Below, piece by piece: positions 25,701 to 37,200 of a stretch of DNA of 64,000 bases. Under the pieces are notes generated by a model. That model saw nothing but the letters and a program-made list of their open reading frames with translations, searched no databases and was not told the DNA's origin. The DNA is taken from the NCBI GenBank assembly GCA_037962975.1, contig CM075672.1:130744001-130808000 (forward strand), in the 5' to 3' direction. Each line of letters begins with the position of its first letter. Positions within the stretch are counted from its first letter, which is position 1. The position numbers and the translations under genes are program-made. The DNA is from Clitoria ternatea (lineage: Eukaryota; Streptophyta; Magnoliopsida; Fabales; Fabaceae).

Positions 25701-26045
25701 ATGGTTGCGATCACAATGAAAGGTCTTGCGGGACTATATAAAAGGGAGTACCCTTGCGTGGGGAAACCATTATGAAAATGAATGAATATGGTTGCGATCA
25801 TAATGAAAGTCTTAGGGACTATATGAAAGGGAGTACCCTTGCGTGGGGGAAACCAATATGTGGATGATTATATATGGTTGCGATCACAATAATGATGGTC
25901 TTGCGGGACTATATGAAAGAAGACCCTTGTGGGGGGACTTGTGTTTGAATACTCCTCAGTGGTTGCGATCACTTGATATATGGAGACAATACAGATCTTA
26001 CGAGATCTTGTGAAAAGCAGCCTTGCGGGGGATGATGGCTTAAGC
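25701..26045 (+). repeat. 86-bp tandem repeat, four units
   Basis: TGGTTGCGATCA begins at about 25702, 25789, 25875 and 25960 (85-87 bases apart), each followed by GGTCTTGCGGGACTATATGA-like and CCCTTGCGTGGGG text. Homologous units occur in the minus-strand LTR at 19650-19950 and in the fragment at 48400-48600, so the array is ancestral to this LTR family. Confidence 0.85.
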
Positions 26046-27208
26046 AACTAGATGTGGTTGCAAATGTTTGAGAAACCACGTGTGCATGGGTGATGTGGAA
26101 ATGTTATGAATTGGATCCATTGCATATGCATTCAATAGTATGACATATGCATTAGCCATAGGAACATGGCATTTGAGATAAAGATGACCAAAGAAAAATG
26201 ATAACCTCTTGAGAGTGTAAATGGATTAAAGATATAATGACTTGATGATAATATTTGTGAAAGCCCATGTTTATGAAAGGCAAAGTGAATGTGTATGCGC
26301 TTGTATATATGCTTGTTATAATTGTGTAATGTGAGGCTTGTATGTCCTAGATGATGCCTTAATGATGGCTTAGTGATGAATTGATGAATTTGTTGTAAAG
26401 CACACATGTTGTTTATATGAATGTACACATGATCACATGGTATTTGAATTCATCATTTTGAATGTATAACTCACTCTCCCATGTTGTCTCTTTTTTTAGC
26501 ATTATGATACAAGACTGTCATAGGATGAGATTGTGTCTTTGAATTAAAGCTTTGGAGAAGGTAAATAGTGGTAATGGAATACCTTGGCCGACAACGAATG
26601 TTAATTATGGTGTAATGAATGGATTGTATATGATAATAGTTGATAATTATTGATTTGATGGCTATTGTGTGAATGGAAATATAAGTGAATGATGATATTG
26701 ATGCAAATTTAGGGAATTTTATCCTTATTCCTTTGGCAATACGTGTTCATCATTCTTGATATAGAGTTGTATGTAATAATAAATATAATAATTGAATGCC
26801 ATTGTGTTGGAGTTGAATATTCATGTCAATGAGGAATTAATGGATTATGATCATTAAGATGATTAGAAATTTTATATGTGATATATGGTTAAATTGCAAC
26901 AGTAGACTCATGTGGTGAATTAGCATGATTGGTTGAGCCTTCTCTCATATCTTCATATATATGACTAGGCGTATGCCCTGTATATACATTCTTCTTTCGT
27001 TGTAAACTCAATTATTTTGTATACATATAAGGGTAGTTTATCTATCGATCCAATTTCTAAATTCTTAAATCTCACTCTTTGGTTTTCTTTGGTTCGGATC
27101 TTGATGTAATGATTGGACTTTCTTTTAAATGTGAAAATTACCCATATTTTTATTAATTATTTATATTGATTATATCGGGATTCGGGTCCGGGAAATCAGG
27201 GTGTGACA

Positions 27209-28043
27209 ACTTGCCTAGGAAAGTGTGGCTTACTTAGGAGAATAGGGAAATTTTTGGTATGCTTACCTAGGCAGTTATGACTCACCTAAGCGGTTCAGAT
27301 CCATGGAAAATTTCCAATTTGAGCACCTCGACGAATAGGGCTCACCCAAGTGAATGAAGTAAATTTGGAAGCGCTTACCTAGGCGATTAAGACTCGCTTG
27401 GGCGAATTAGGTCCAAGGAAATTACCAGTTTCAATGCTTAGTCGAGCAGGACTCACCTAAGCGATTGGATTGGTACCACCACTCCTTGCCTAAGCTACTG
27501 GGGCTTGCCTAGGTGAGTGTATCAAAACAACAAGAGATAGGGCACAACTGATTAGAATCTAAAACACTTTCATTACCAATACCATTTCAATGGCCTCCTA
27601 CATCATTTTGGTCGCTAGGAACTTATTACATATCTCACTCAAGTTATTCATCCATATTTTCATCATGGACCTATATATATTGAAATACACATACTCACTT
27701 CCTAGATCCAATTTGACTCATCATTTCTTTTAAAGCAATACAATATCAACTTAACATTCATTTTACCAATCATTTCTATATCAATTGAATACTCTTTTTC
27801 TCAAGCAATCTAGTATGATTGCAATATCTATCCAATAATCACTTCTCAAGTGATTTAATATGATCTCAATATAGATTCAACATTCATTCTCTCAATCTAC
27901 TTTATAGGGACTAATTCAAATTACCATGGCCACGGCCATTTCATTTTCACAATAACAAAACATGGTATCCATCTCGATTTAATTCACCAATATCATACTT
28001 AATTCCTATTTCACACTTCCATCATCAATTTAAGACCAATTCA
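27209..28043. repeat. Unassigned stretch with CCTAGGCGA / GCTTACCTAGG words
   Basis: The first 320 bases hold about a dozen variants of (T/C)GCCTAGGCGA, TCACCTAAGCGA and CTCGCTTGGGCGA, an imperfect palindromic word spaced 20-40 bases apart. The remainder (27530-28043) is AT-rich without coding or clear ends. The text resembles LTR sequence, but no boundaries are visible on the left. Confidence 0.6.
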
Positions 28044-31000
28044 ATATAAAATGAATTTAAAGAGCTAAAATGATTATTAGAGATTTAATTGAGTGGAAAG
28101 AATAATTAATTAGTTAAGAAATATTTAATAATTGAATAAAAGTATATATACTATACAGTTCTAATTATTGACTTTGTACATGTTTCATCGGTTCTGGCCA
28201 AGCAAACACCCAGAGTGTCTGATTTGAGTCATTCTTATTCTAGAATGCTTGTATTTTCGTACCTTACAATTTTTGTGAAGGGCCCGAGGCCTAATTCCAA
28301 TCACTCAGTTCCGCAAGAATTTATTTCAAAAAATTAAGTTAATCGTTAAAGCCGTTTTGCGCACTTGTTCATATTTTTAACATAACTTTCTCTCCCGTAA
28401 TGAAATCAAGTCATTCTTATCTTAAAATTTTTGTATCAAAATTCTCTACAACATTGATTTTGACCACAAAGCCCAATTCATGCCCATTTGGTCCCAGATT
28501 TAAAATTACTACACTGCCTTGCGTTGTCACTATTACAACTTGACCTGTTTTCAGTAATTTCCACTTTTCTCATTCATACGACCATGAAATTGGATGATTC
28601 TTTTTCTAAAATTTTTTAGACCCATTCCTCTACAACTTTAATGAAGGGAACGAAAGCTAATTCCCTACCCATTTATCCTAGAATTTTTATTTTATTTGCT
28701 AAATCTATTAATCATTCCAGCCTAAAACAATTTTCGTAATCAGAGCATATATCCCATGCCCAATATTAGATTTTTGCATGCCATATCTCATTTTAAAGAT
28801 TTGTGTTTTTCCTAGTTTCCATCGTAAGCCCTTTGAACTTGCCCTATAAGTTGCTGCTCCAGAATTATACCACACCAGCCCCACATGCAAATTTGGTCCA
28901 ATCAACTCTAACCACCAAGAGACACTTGTTCTCTTCTCATCAACCCCTACTCTACTATCTAACTTGCTATAGAAGGACTTGTTGAACAAGATCCTTGCAT
29001 TGAATCACTCATTTTCTCCAAGTGTTATCCATAAACATTTGCTTGCTTCTTAGGATCTACTTGTAAAAACATTTTCTCCTCTCAAACACTTCAACATTTC
29101 TTGTAAATTTGCCAAAACAGAACCAATACCTCACATTTTTCCCTTCATCTCACGTCCTTGATCACTTAAAAAGGCTTTATTTTTCCTTGCTCTTTGGTGT
29201 TGCACCTATAAAGATCAAGGAGCAAAAGCTTGATCCTTGCAGTTTCTCTTCTCTAGGCCGAGACCATCATTGAGGTAGGGGGAGTGCTCTCTCTTTTACT
29301 CTTTGATTTTCATATGCATGGGATAGTATGAGTCACCCTAAGACTCATACCTTGGTGTTGCTCCCAAATTTGATATTTTGAAACCTTTAATTGTTAAGAA
29401 CTTGTTAAAATAACTCTCATCTTTGGGAACCACCATGGCTGAACCATATACTCTCTTTTCTCTTGATTTTGTTTGGGTTTTAAGTTACAAAAATTCTACT
29501 CTTCTAGTGGTTTTGATGCTGCATAAAAATGATGTCCCTTGGAGGTTGCATGTACCATAATCCTACTAACAAATGCTTGATAAATCTTACTCTCTTTATG
29601 CCAAATAATGTGACTTGCTCCCTTCACTTTATACAAGTTTTAAGCACTAAAATATAATATTTTCATGGAATAAAATGATTTCTAAAGCTGGACAGATTTG
29701 GTATCCTCTTTAAAATTTCATGCATGTTGATGAATATGCTAAAAATTTGATTTTTCCTCCTTGAACTAGTAGCTGTGTGATGTGCCTTGTTCCTTTTACA
29801 TTTGGATAGAATATTATACTTAGAAATCTGATTTTTAGTGGTGTATTTGATAGGTGCTCTTGTTGTTGAAAGTTTGTTGTTGGTTGTTTAATTTTAATTT
29901 CTTGCATGAAAAACTTTGGTTTTTTGTAACTTAGTGATATATGTAACACCCTCGGTTAGATAAGACAAATCCTTCTGTAGGTTCATCCCATTTAACTGAG
30001 AGTGTTAACAGTTTTTAGAAAAAGTGAATATTTTTTTTTTTTAAAAATAAATATGTGGCAAATCAGCGGAAGTAATATTGTATATATCACATAGTCATTC
30101 ACAAACTGTAAATAATTGTACTCTTAACAGAATGGGGCACGCAGGCACCCTTAAATATTATACAGTCATCCGGTGTCTGATTATAAATAATCTATCCTTA
30201 ATGATTATTCTCAACGGGTTCTGCGTATTGCTGATCTTCACACTCGGGTTCTTGAGTTTCTAATTCTTCTGAAAAATGTTCAACAGTAAGGGTGAGTATA
30301 ACCCAAGACCCTGATTGGTTCATCCGATGCGGACATAATCCAGTTAACATACAATGTCATATAGATCATACATTTAGCATATTTATAACAATCAAGCATG
30401 TTATCATCATATAATCATATATTTAGCATGTTCACAATTATAACAATCAAGCATATTACTATAAAATAAATCATACATATAACATATTCACAATCATAAC
30501 AATCAAATATGATGTAATGAATGCATGAGTTCGGATTATGATTTATCTTTGGTTAAGTCTCATGATGCATGTGGGCCCAATAAATCAATCCATCATCATC
30601 CTTTCATTCTTTGGATTCCATCCTGCTCAAGTTATTTCTTGGGCACAACGTTTCCATTCTAGAGCGATCGGAGCTCACCAAGTCCCCTTTCTTTTATCAT
30701 AAGGTACGAATGAACTCACAGGTTCTCATTGTTATATATATCATTTCATCTTGGGACTTGGCTCTTCACGATCATAGATACATCCCGTCATTTAGTCGAA
30801 GTACACTAGAATTGCATCGTCTCACCCGGCTATCAGGCGCGACTCTGATGCCATTGGGTTGCCGTTCCAGTTGTACTCCCAAGATTCTTCTACTGAGATC
30901 GAACGTGAATGTCCTCCAGCGTACCAGGTGTATGCTCTAGTTTTTCTTCTTCAAAACACATTTTCATGATGCGAAATGCATTATTCTTATCATTAGATCC

Positions 31001-31319
31001 CTGGGTATCTTATGTGTTTCCAGTCTCATTATATCATTTAATCCTTGTAAGATATTCGTTTATTAATTCTTTTAGAAATATATCTATCATATATATATAT
31101 TCTTTCATAAAGAGTAAAATAATATATATATCCTTTATGTATTTAGCATAATTTATATGTTAACAATGTATAATAATAAATAAACTAATAATAATGATAA
31201 CAATACTAATTTTGACAATAAATAGAATAGGAATGATAATTATAACTTACTAATAACTTTAAAAAGTAGTAAAGATTAGTTTCCAATTAAAAATTCAAGT
31301 GAAAAACATTAAAAATAGA

Positions 31320-32370
31320 GTTTTCCGAGTGAAACAGAGGTAAATCCGAGTGAAATGAGTATGATTCCGAGTGGAATCATACAGAGAAGGGTTCTCCAAG
31401 CGATCTGGATAAAAATCTGAGTGAAATGACACTGGAAAAGCTATTTTCCGACTGAAATAAATTTAAATCCGAGTGAAATGAAGTGGAATACTGTTTTCCG
31501 ACTGGGACAGCTTGAATCCGAGTGGAAATAAATTATATCCGAGTAAAAATGTTGATTTCTAAACTTTTTGAGAAAGAAAGGTTTAATACTGAGTGAGAAA
31601 TTGAGTTTGCCGAGTGGAATGGGTTGAATATCGAGTGAAACTGAATCATCCGAGATAAATAAATCTGTTCCGAGTGAAAAATAAATTTTCTGGGTGAAAT
31701 GAGTTTAAATACCGAGTAAATTCAGGTTGAAGTGAGTTTCTGAATAAAATAGGCATCAATCCGAGTGAAATAATCCTGATTTCGAGTGGAATCAGGTTGA
31801 TAAGAGATTTCTAAGTTATTTTAACTATGTATTCCGAGTGAAAATAAACTAAAGGGAGTTTTCTGAGTAAAATAAAGGTTTACCGAGTTAAAAATCACTG
31901 GGAAGGGTTTTCATGATTGAAGCTACTTAAATTCTGAGTGAAAATGAGTTTCTGAATGAAATTAATTATGATTCCGAGTGGAATCAATAGGAAAAGAGTT
32001 TCCTGAGTAAAAATAAGATACTTTCCAAGTGGAACAGTGTGTTTACCGAGTGAAATAAGGTTGGGAAGCTTCTGTCCGAGTTAAATATGATGTTTTCCGA
32101 GTGCATTTACTAAAAATGGGTTCTGAGTAAAAGGTAAATATACTTTCTGAGTGAAATTAAGTCAAAACCGAGTAAAATAATATAAGAAGGAAATTTCCGA
32201 GTAAAACAAGCCTTGTAAGATGCTGTCCGAGAGAAATAGAGTGTTTACCGAGTGAAATACTATGTTTTCCGTGTGAAATTAAATGGAAAGATATTATCCG
32301 AGTATAAATAAGCAAAACCGAGTAAAATAAGTGTAAAACCGGTCGGATTATCATAAAACCGAGTAAAATA
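31320..32370 (+). repeat. CCGAGTGAA array, plus orientation
   Basis: Around 50 copies or close variants of CCGAGTGAAAT occur every 18-30 bases with AT-rich spacers. With respect to the LTR's own promoter they are downstream and read TTCACTCGG. Confidence 0.85.
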
Positions 32371-32753
32371 ACCTATTATCATATTTGTTTCACTGGAAAT
32401 CACACGGTACCCATGTTTCTTAGTATTTTCAGTCCCATAAATACATGTCATATCACAATTCATCACTCGGTAACAGATATATATATATATATATATGCAT
32501 ATACAGATAATAATTTAAAGCATTTCATACACATTGAATCAGTCCTCCACTCGGTTTTCCCACAAGGCACCCAAGAATATACCCCCTTACCTCAAATGAA
32601 TCTCCTGGAGGAGAAGAAAGAGGCTCCCTTCACTGTCCTGCTTCAATTCCGAGTGAAACAGAGGGGTAAGGAGAGGGAAAGAGCTTGCTGGGAAGAAGAG
32701 TGATGAAGTGTTTGGTTCGTGTGTGTGGTGTGAGGTCTGAGGACCTTGAACTC

Positions 32754-32763
32754 GTTTAAATAG
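32754..32763 (-). promoter_or_regulatory. TATA box of minus-strand solo LTR
   Basis: Minus-strand CTATTTAAAC followed by a C/T-rich leader towards 32590. It lies between the two oppositely oriented word arrays. Confidence 0.5.
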
Positions 32764-33009
32764 GGAGGAAGTGAGTGGAAGACAAGTGGGAGACAGCCTT
32801 TTCCGAGTGGGCTGCTGAGTCAGTGCCCATTTCTAAGTGATAAGCTGAGTCAGTTCCCATTTGTGAGTGATAAGCTGAGTCAGAAGGGTCAGTGGAGATT
32901 AAACAATTATATATGCTGAGTCAGTGTCCATTCCTGGTCGTCCACCATCCTTAATGCGCACGATTGGATTTAAATATCATGAAAAGACAAAATTTGAAGT
33001 CAAAACGCA

Positions 33010-33780
33010 CTTCTGTCAGTGAATACCGACTGGAATATTTGAATACCGAGTGAAATTACACTCGGCTAACACTTCTATCAGTGAATTCCGACTGGAATTC
33101 CCACTTCCGAGTCTCAATTGTAATTCTTCACTCGGGTTTTCTTCAAAACCGACTCAGGTACTCGGTTTCTCACTCGGTAATACCTCTTCAGACCGAGTCC
33201 TCTCTTTCTCAGTGAATCTTCACTCGGAACCCGAGTCTTCCTCACTCAATTCACTCGGTTTAGACCATTACCTCTTGGACCAATACCCACTCGTACTTCT
33301 CTCACTCGGTTTTGGTCAGTGGAGTGTATCTCACTCGGAATTGACTTCCTCCACCATTTTCCACTCGGTTTCCTAAATAAAACCATTCGGAAACCTTCCC
33401 AATTGTTTCCACAACATACTTCAATCAGAAAGGAAGCATCAAATCAACATAAATAGAAGCATTTATGCATTCTTTCACTCGGAATGCTCCAACCATAGTA
33501 ATTTCCTTCAGAAAGGAAACATTCAACTCGGAACCGAGCCTTTCTAGGGTGTTTTCACTCGGATTTTCACTCAGAAGTGATTCTTTGGTTCACTCTTCAC
33601 TCAGAATTGCTTCTCAGGTCAGGATTCCACTCGGTAGTAGTCCCTTCAGTCATGTTTTACTCGGAAAACATGACACTGGCTCGGAATTCCATCCTCCACT
33701 CGGAATTCCTGATCCTTCACTCGGAATTCTTCTCTGTCACTCGGAACAGAGCCCTTTTCACTCGGTTTTTGCATAATTTC
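33010..33780 (-). repeat. CCGAGTGAA array, minus orientation (reads TTCACTCGG on plus)
   Basis: About 30 copies of TTCACTCGG(A/T) and variants every 15-35 bases. They are the reverse complement of the array at 31320-32370 in the same LTR, so a transcript covering both could pair with itself. Confidence 0.85.
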
Positions 33781-36246
33781 ACTAATATTCCATATAAACT
33801 CTATTATTACGTGCAAAAATGACATTTTTGAGGTACTACAGACCATCAACAAGGTATATATTGACTTATTCTTGCTTACAAACCCTCCATAATTCAAAAA
33901 TTACAAGGGTGAAATCGTTTCTAAAAACAGGGATGTTACAATATAGATGGTGTGCATGGTTAAATCCCTAACTTTTGGTGATGATATAAATTTTTAGGCA
34001 TGGTTATTAATTCTAGAATTTTTAAAACTAAAGTAATTAAATGTCCATTTTTATGATACATATTTGTATGTGTATGTTAGTGAAAATGGCTTTTAAATGC
34101 ATGATATATGGCTATTGGGTGATGTGGTATAGCTGCTGTTTGTGCATGTTATGGTCATGAAATTGATGATATAAATGTATAAAAGGCGTTGTTTTGAAAA
34201 GAAATTAAAAGGAGTCCCGAGTGTAGGCGCGAGTAGTGGTTGGAAATGATTAAAACACATTAACATGGGTGAAAAATGGAAAATTGAGCAAACTGATTTG
34301 GGCGTGAATTTTATGATGGATGATGTGAATTTTATGAGTATTGGAATTACCCAAATGAATAAAATTGGTTAAAAATGTCTCTACAAGATACTTGTCCTTA
34401 AACATGAATTTTATGAAAGATAAAACAACGAAAATGTGGTGATTTGAATATTTTCATGAAAATTTATTTTCTGGGAAGAATTAGAGCCTAATTTTATTTT
34501 ATTTAATTAGTCTTTAAAAAGTTGATCATTTTTATCTTCCAATAACTCAATTTGGAGTTTTCTAGAAGAAATACAACGAAAATGAAGTTTTTCGACAAAA
34601 CAAAGAGAAATAGAAATTTTATGACTTTTACTGGTTTGAAGAAAATTTTTTTCTCTAATAAAGTTTAGATGGAATCTTTTATAATTATAATTAGATGTTT
34701 TATTAACTGTGGAAATTAAAGGCCAATAAATTAAGTTTCATCGTGAGTCAATACGATGGGACGATACCGTTAATTGGCCTGAGATATTATGGGAAACATT
34801 CAAGATTTCATATATATACTTCTTTTGAAGGAAAATTGAGATTTTTAATTCAAACTCATTTTTAAGAAGTAGTATTAAAAAGAATAAAGTTGGAAATTAT
34901 TTCAAAAATAATTAAATAAACATTATAACAATATTTCTTTAAGAAAACTTAGGAATATTTAGACATTTGAAATCTTTGCAAATCTTTTTCGTATAAGAGA
35001 CTTATTTTAGTCGAGGCTAAACCCTAGTGCCCTAAGAAAGGTTATTAGATAACATTCGAGGCCTTGGCATACAAATCTTATTTGTTAAAAGATTATGATG
35101 ATTAGTTTAAAACGTTTTAAGGACAAGGATATCAGATAAGAAGGTTTCGTCTAACACAAGAACTTTTATGATATAATTTAATAAGTAAATTGCATATTGC
35201 ATATAGAGTATGAGGATGGATGGAAGATGATAGAGTGATCCCCTAGAGCATACAATGATGGGTACACTAGAGAACAACGACATTCCAATATCGCGGGAGG
35301 TCTCGGGAGCACACCGGGGAGGACCTTCAATGGCTCGGAGTCGTGCCCTAGAATAGACAGCCAGTGGTAAACCTGGTATACTTTGACTCAGGGCGAGTGT
35401 TATTGGAACCGTGTAGTGCCCATTTTGATGAGTTATAAGTGGATCCATTGTTGATGATGGGGCTACGTGTCCTTACCCTATGTGTGATTAACAAAAAGTG
35501 GCGATCTTTGGTCGCTCTAGTTGGGTAGGGGTATGTGTATGAATTTATGGACACAGTTGATATTGATATGAATGAGATTGATGAAAGGGAGCTGGGCCCT
35601 ATTGCATTTGATGCCTAATCAAGATAATTTATAATGAACTTAACATATTCATAGCATGCCATAGTTGTGTGACTAACTCTGATATGTATTGTCTCTCTGA
35701 TTAATAATACATCTTTGATTACTGTGTAGTTTTGCTGGTAAGTGTTGTATGGAATCTTTTTCTCCATCTGACATATGCATGTTAGTATAATGATTTTGGA
35801 TACCCTTGCATAGAAGTCTTGTGGGTTAGGAGCTTTTACTCATCCCTCTAGTGTTGTGTGTTTATTTTCCTTCTCTTATGATCATCAGCTGAAAGACAAG
35901 GTGAACGCGGAAAGGACCTAGAATATCTACAGTAGTGGGCATCGAGCTGCAGACATGAAGTGCTTGGATTTTCCCTTTGACTTTGAGACTGTTGTAGGTT
36001 CTGATGCTTAGTTATAAGTTTATGTTGTAGTTGTTTTGTTGGGAGCCTACGAGCCTCGTGACTTTTGAGTACACTATGGTTCCGAAAAATTGATCTATGT
36101 TACTATTTTGTTTATTTTAAACTATATGCTAATAATCACTAAACAAAAGAAAAATAACTTTCTATTTTTCTAAATTACTAGTGACTCTTTAATTAAGTAG
36201 GATAATCCAATAAGGGAATTTGTCCTAATTAATCGAGGGTGTCACA

Positions 36247-37071
36247 ATTCACATATCTGTCAACTAATTCATCGATAATTTTACTAATTAGGTATATGTT
36301 TGCAATTCAAACGTCTAATGTCCCCTTCGTTACCTCAAGGAAGATAATCAATGAGTTAGTGAATTTTGCTTGGTTCCCAGCTCCAATCTACAATAAACAT
36401 AGGCATGTATAACACAATTAACAAATCACCCACAAGCTCAAGAATCAACTAACCTTGACTACCCTGAACAACTTAAAAACACTAGAATTAGAATAATTTA
36501 AAGAAAAGAGGTTTACAAAGGTTTTGACTTATGGAATGAAACTCGAATCAAGTGGTTTAGGGTTTCTTTTCAGAAGATCAACAAAAGAACAACTCACCTA
36601 TAAGCATGAATCTAAGGGGATAAGGTTTGATTCCAAGAAATCAAAGAAAGTAACAAGGGTGACTTCAAACCATAACTAGGTTCCTAATATGAAGGGTAAG
36701 AACTTGTCACTTCTCCACCTTGCATGTGGGGGAAAAGAAGAAAGAAGTAGGAAGCTCCTTGTTACCTTGGATGAAATGAAGAATTGGAGAGTGGCCATGG
36801 TCTTGGTGGTTTGGAAGAGGAAGGGATATGTATGTGATGGAGAAGAGAAACATAAGAGTGAAGTAGGGTAAGGGAAAGAAGGAGAGATCGAGAGAAAGAG
36901 TGGGGTAAGTGGAAAAATGTGAGTGATTAATGAGAGAAAGGAATTTTAAGTTTTCAATTTATCTAGGATAAGAATTTAACACATTTAGAATATGATCAAC
37001 TTTACAAAAGAGTCAAAACTAAGTTTCAGATATATCTCTCTAACCAAAACTTAAAGTTCTATTTTTCCCTA
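36247..37071. other. Non-coding fragment left of the CACTA element
   Basis: AT-rich flank with no recognised coding. The minus strand around 36900-36700 has a pyrimidine-rich run followed by AAGGTAACAAGG, reminiscent of the leader of the LTRs described elsewhere, so it may be a minus-strand LTR fragment. Confidence 0.35.
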
Positions 37072-37097
37072 TTACACTACAAAAAATAAGCTTTCTA

Positions 37098-37200
37098 CGG
37101 GGATTTTTTAACGGGGGTTATGTATATCGTGGTTAATATATCTATGTAACGGGGGTTTTTGAAACCCCAACTACTTACCAACGTTTTTCTTGAACCGTAG
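37098..37200 (+). repeat. CACTA subterminal repeats
   Basis: Short motifs of the type (T)AACGGGGGTT and its complement AACCCC occur several times just inside the terminus, as in other CACTA elements where the element-encoded protein binds. Confidence 0.55.

Larger units (their letters stand above)
21988..27208 (+). mobile_element. Long chromovirus LTR without visible target duplication
   Basis: It starts TGTAAAATCCCAAAATTT and ends AATCAGGGTGTGACA. Sequence just inside the left end (AATTAATTGAG repeats, CAAGTATCTCCGATTAAGG, TTCGGAATAATTTTTGGAT) matches the LTRs at 14820 and 21646. It is 5.2 kb, far longer than its relatives; the excess lies mainly in about 24050-25700, which includes the TGAATCGATTCA array. 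The flanks GCTCA and ACTTG do not match, so this may be a recombinant or rearranged solo LTR. Leader signals are GAG/GTAAG at 22609-22616 and AAG/GTAGG at 23693-23700. No coding was recognised. Confidence 0.7.
29942..33940 (-). mobile_element. Solo LTR, ATATA target duplication
   Basis: On the plus strand it starts TGTAACACCCTCGG and ends ACAGGGATGTTACA. ATATA flanks it at 29937-29941 and 33941-33945. Length is 3999 bp. The promoter reads on the minus strand: CTATTTAAAC at 32754-32763, then a leader ending TTTGAG/GTAAGGGGG near 32590. No gag, pol or primer site was found, so it is a solo LTR of a chromovirus-like family. It carries two large CCGAGTGAA arrays in opposite orientation, on either side of the promoter. 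Confidence 0.88.
28044..36246 (+). mobile_element. Tentative LTR, split by the 29942-33940 solo LTR
   Basis: The right edge is well defined: AATCGAGGGTGTCACA ending at 36246, the usual 3' edge of these LTRs. The left edge is tentative: ATTCA at 28039-28043 matches ATTCA at 36247-36251, and the following sequence (ATTATTAGAG, TTTAATTGAG) resembles the family start, but the expected TGTRACACCC is absent. Excluding the nested element it would be about 4.2 kb. A leader motif ATTGAG/GTAGGGGG lies at 29269-29281. No coding is visible. Confidence 0.5.

Noticed and set aside
32463..32700. Plus-strand frame of 96 codons in the solo LTR
   Set aside because: It is antisense to the LTR leader and crosses the TTTGAG/GTAAG site; nothing resembles a protein family.
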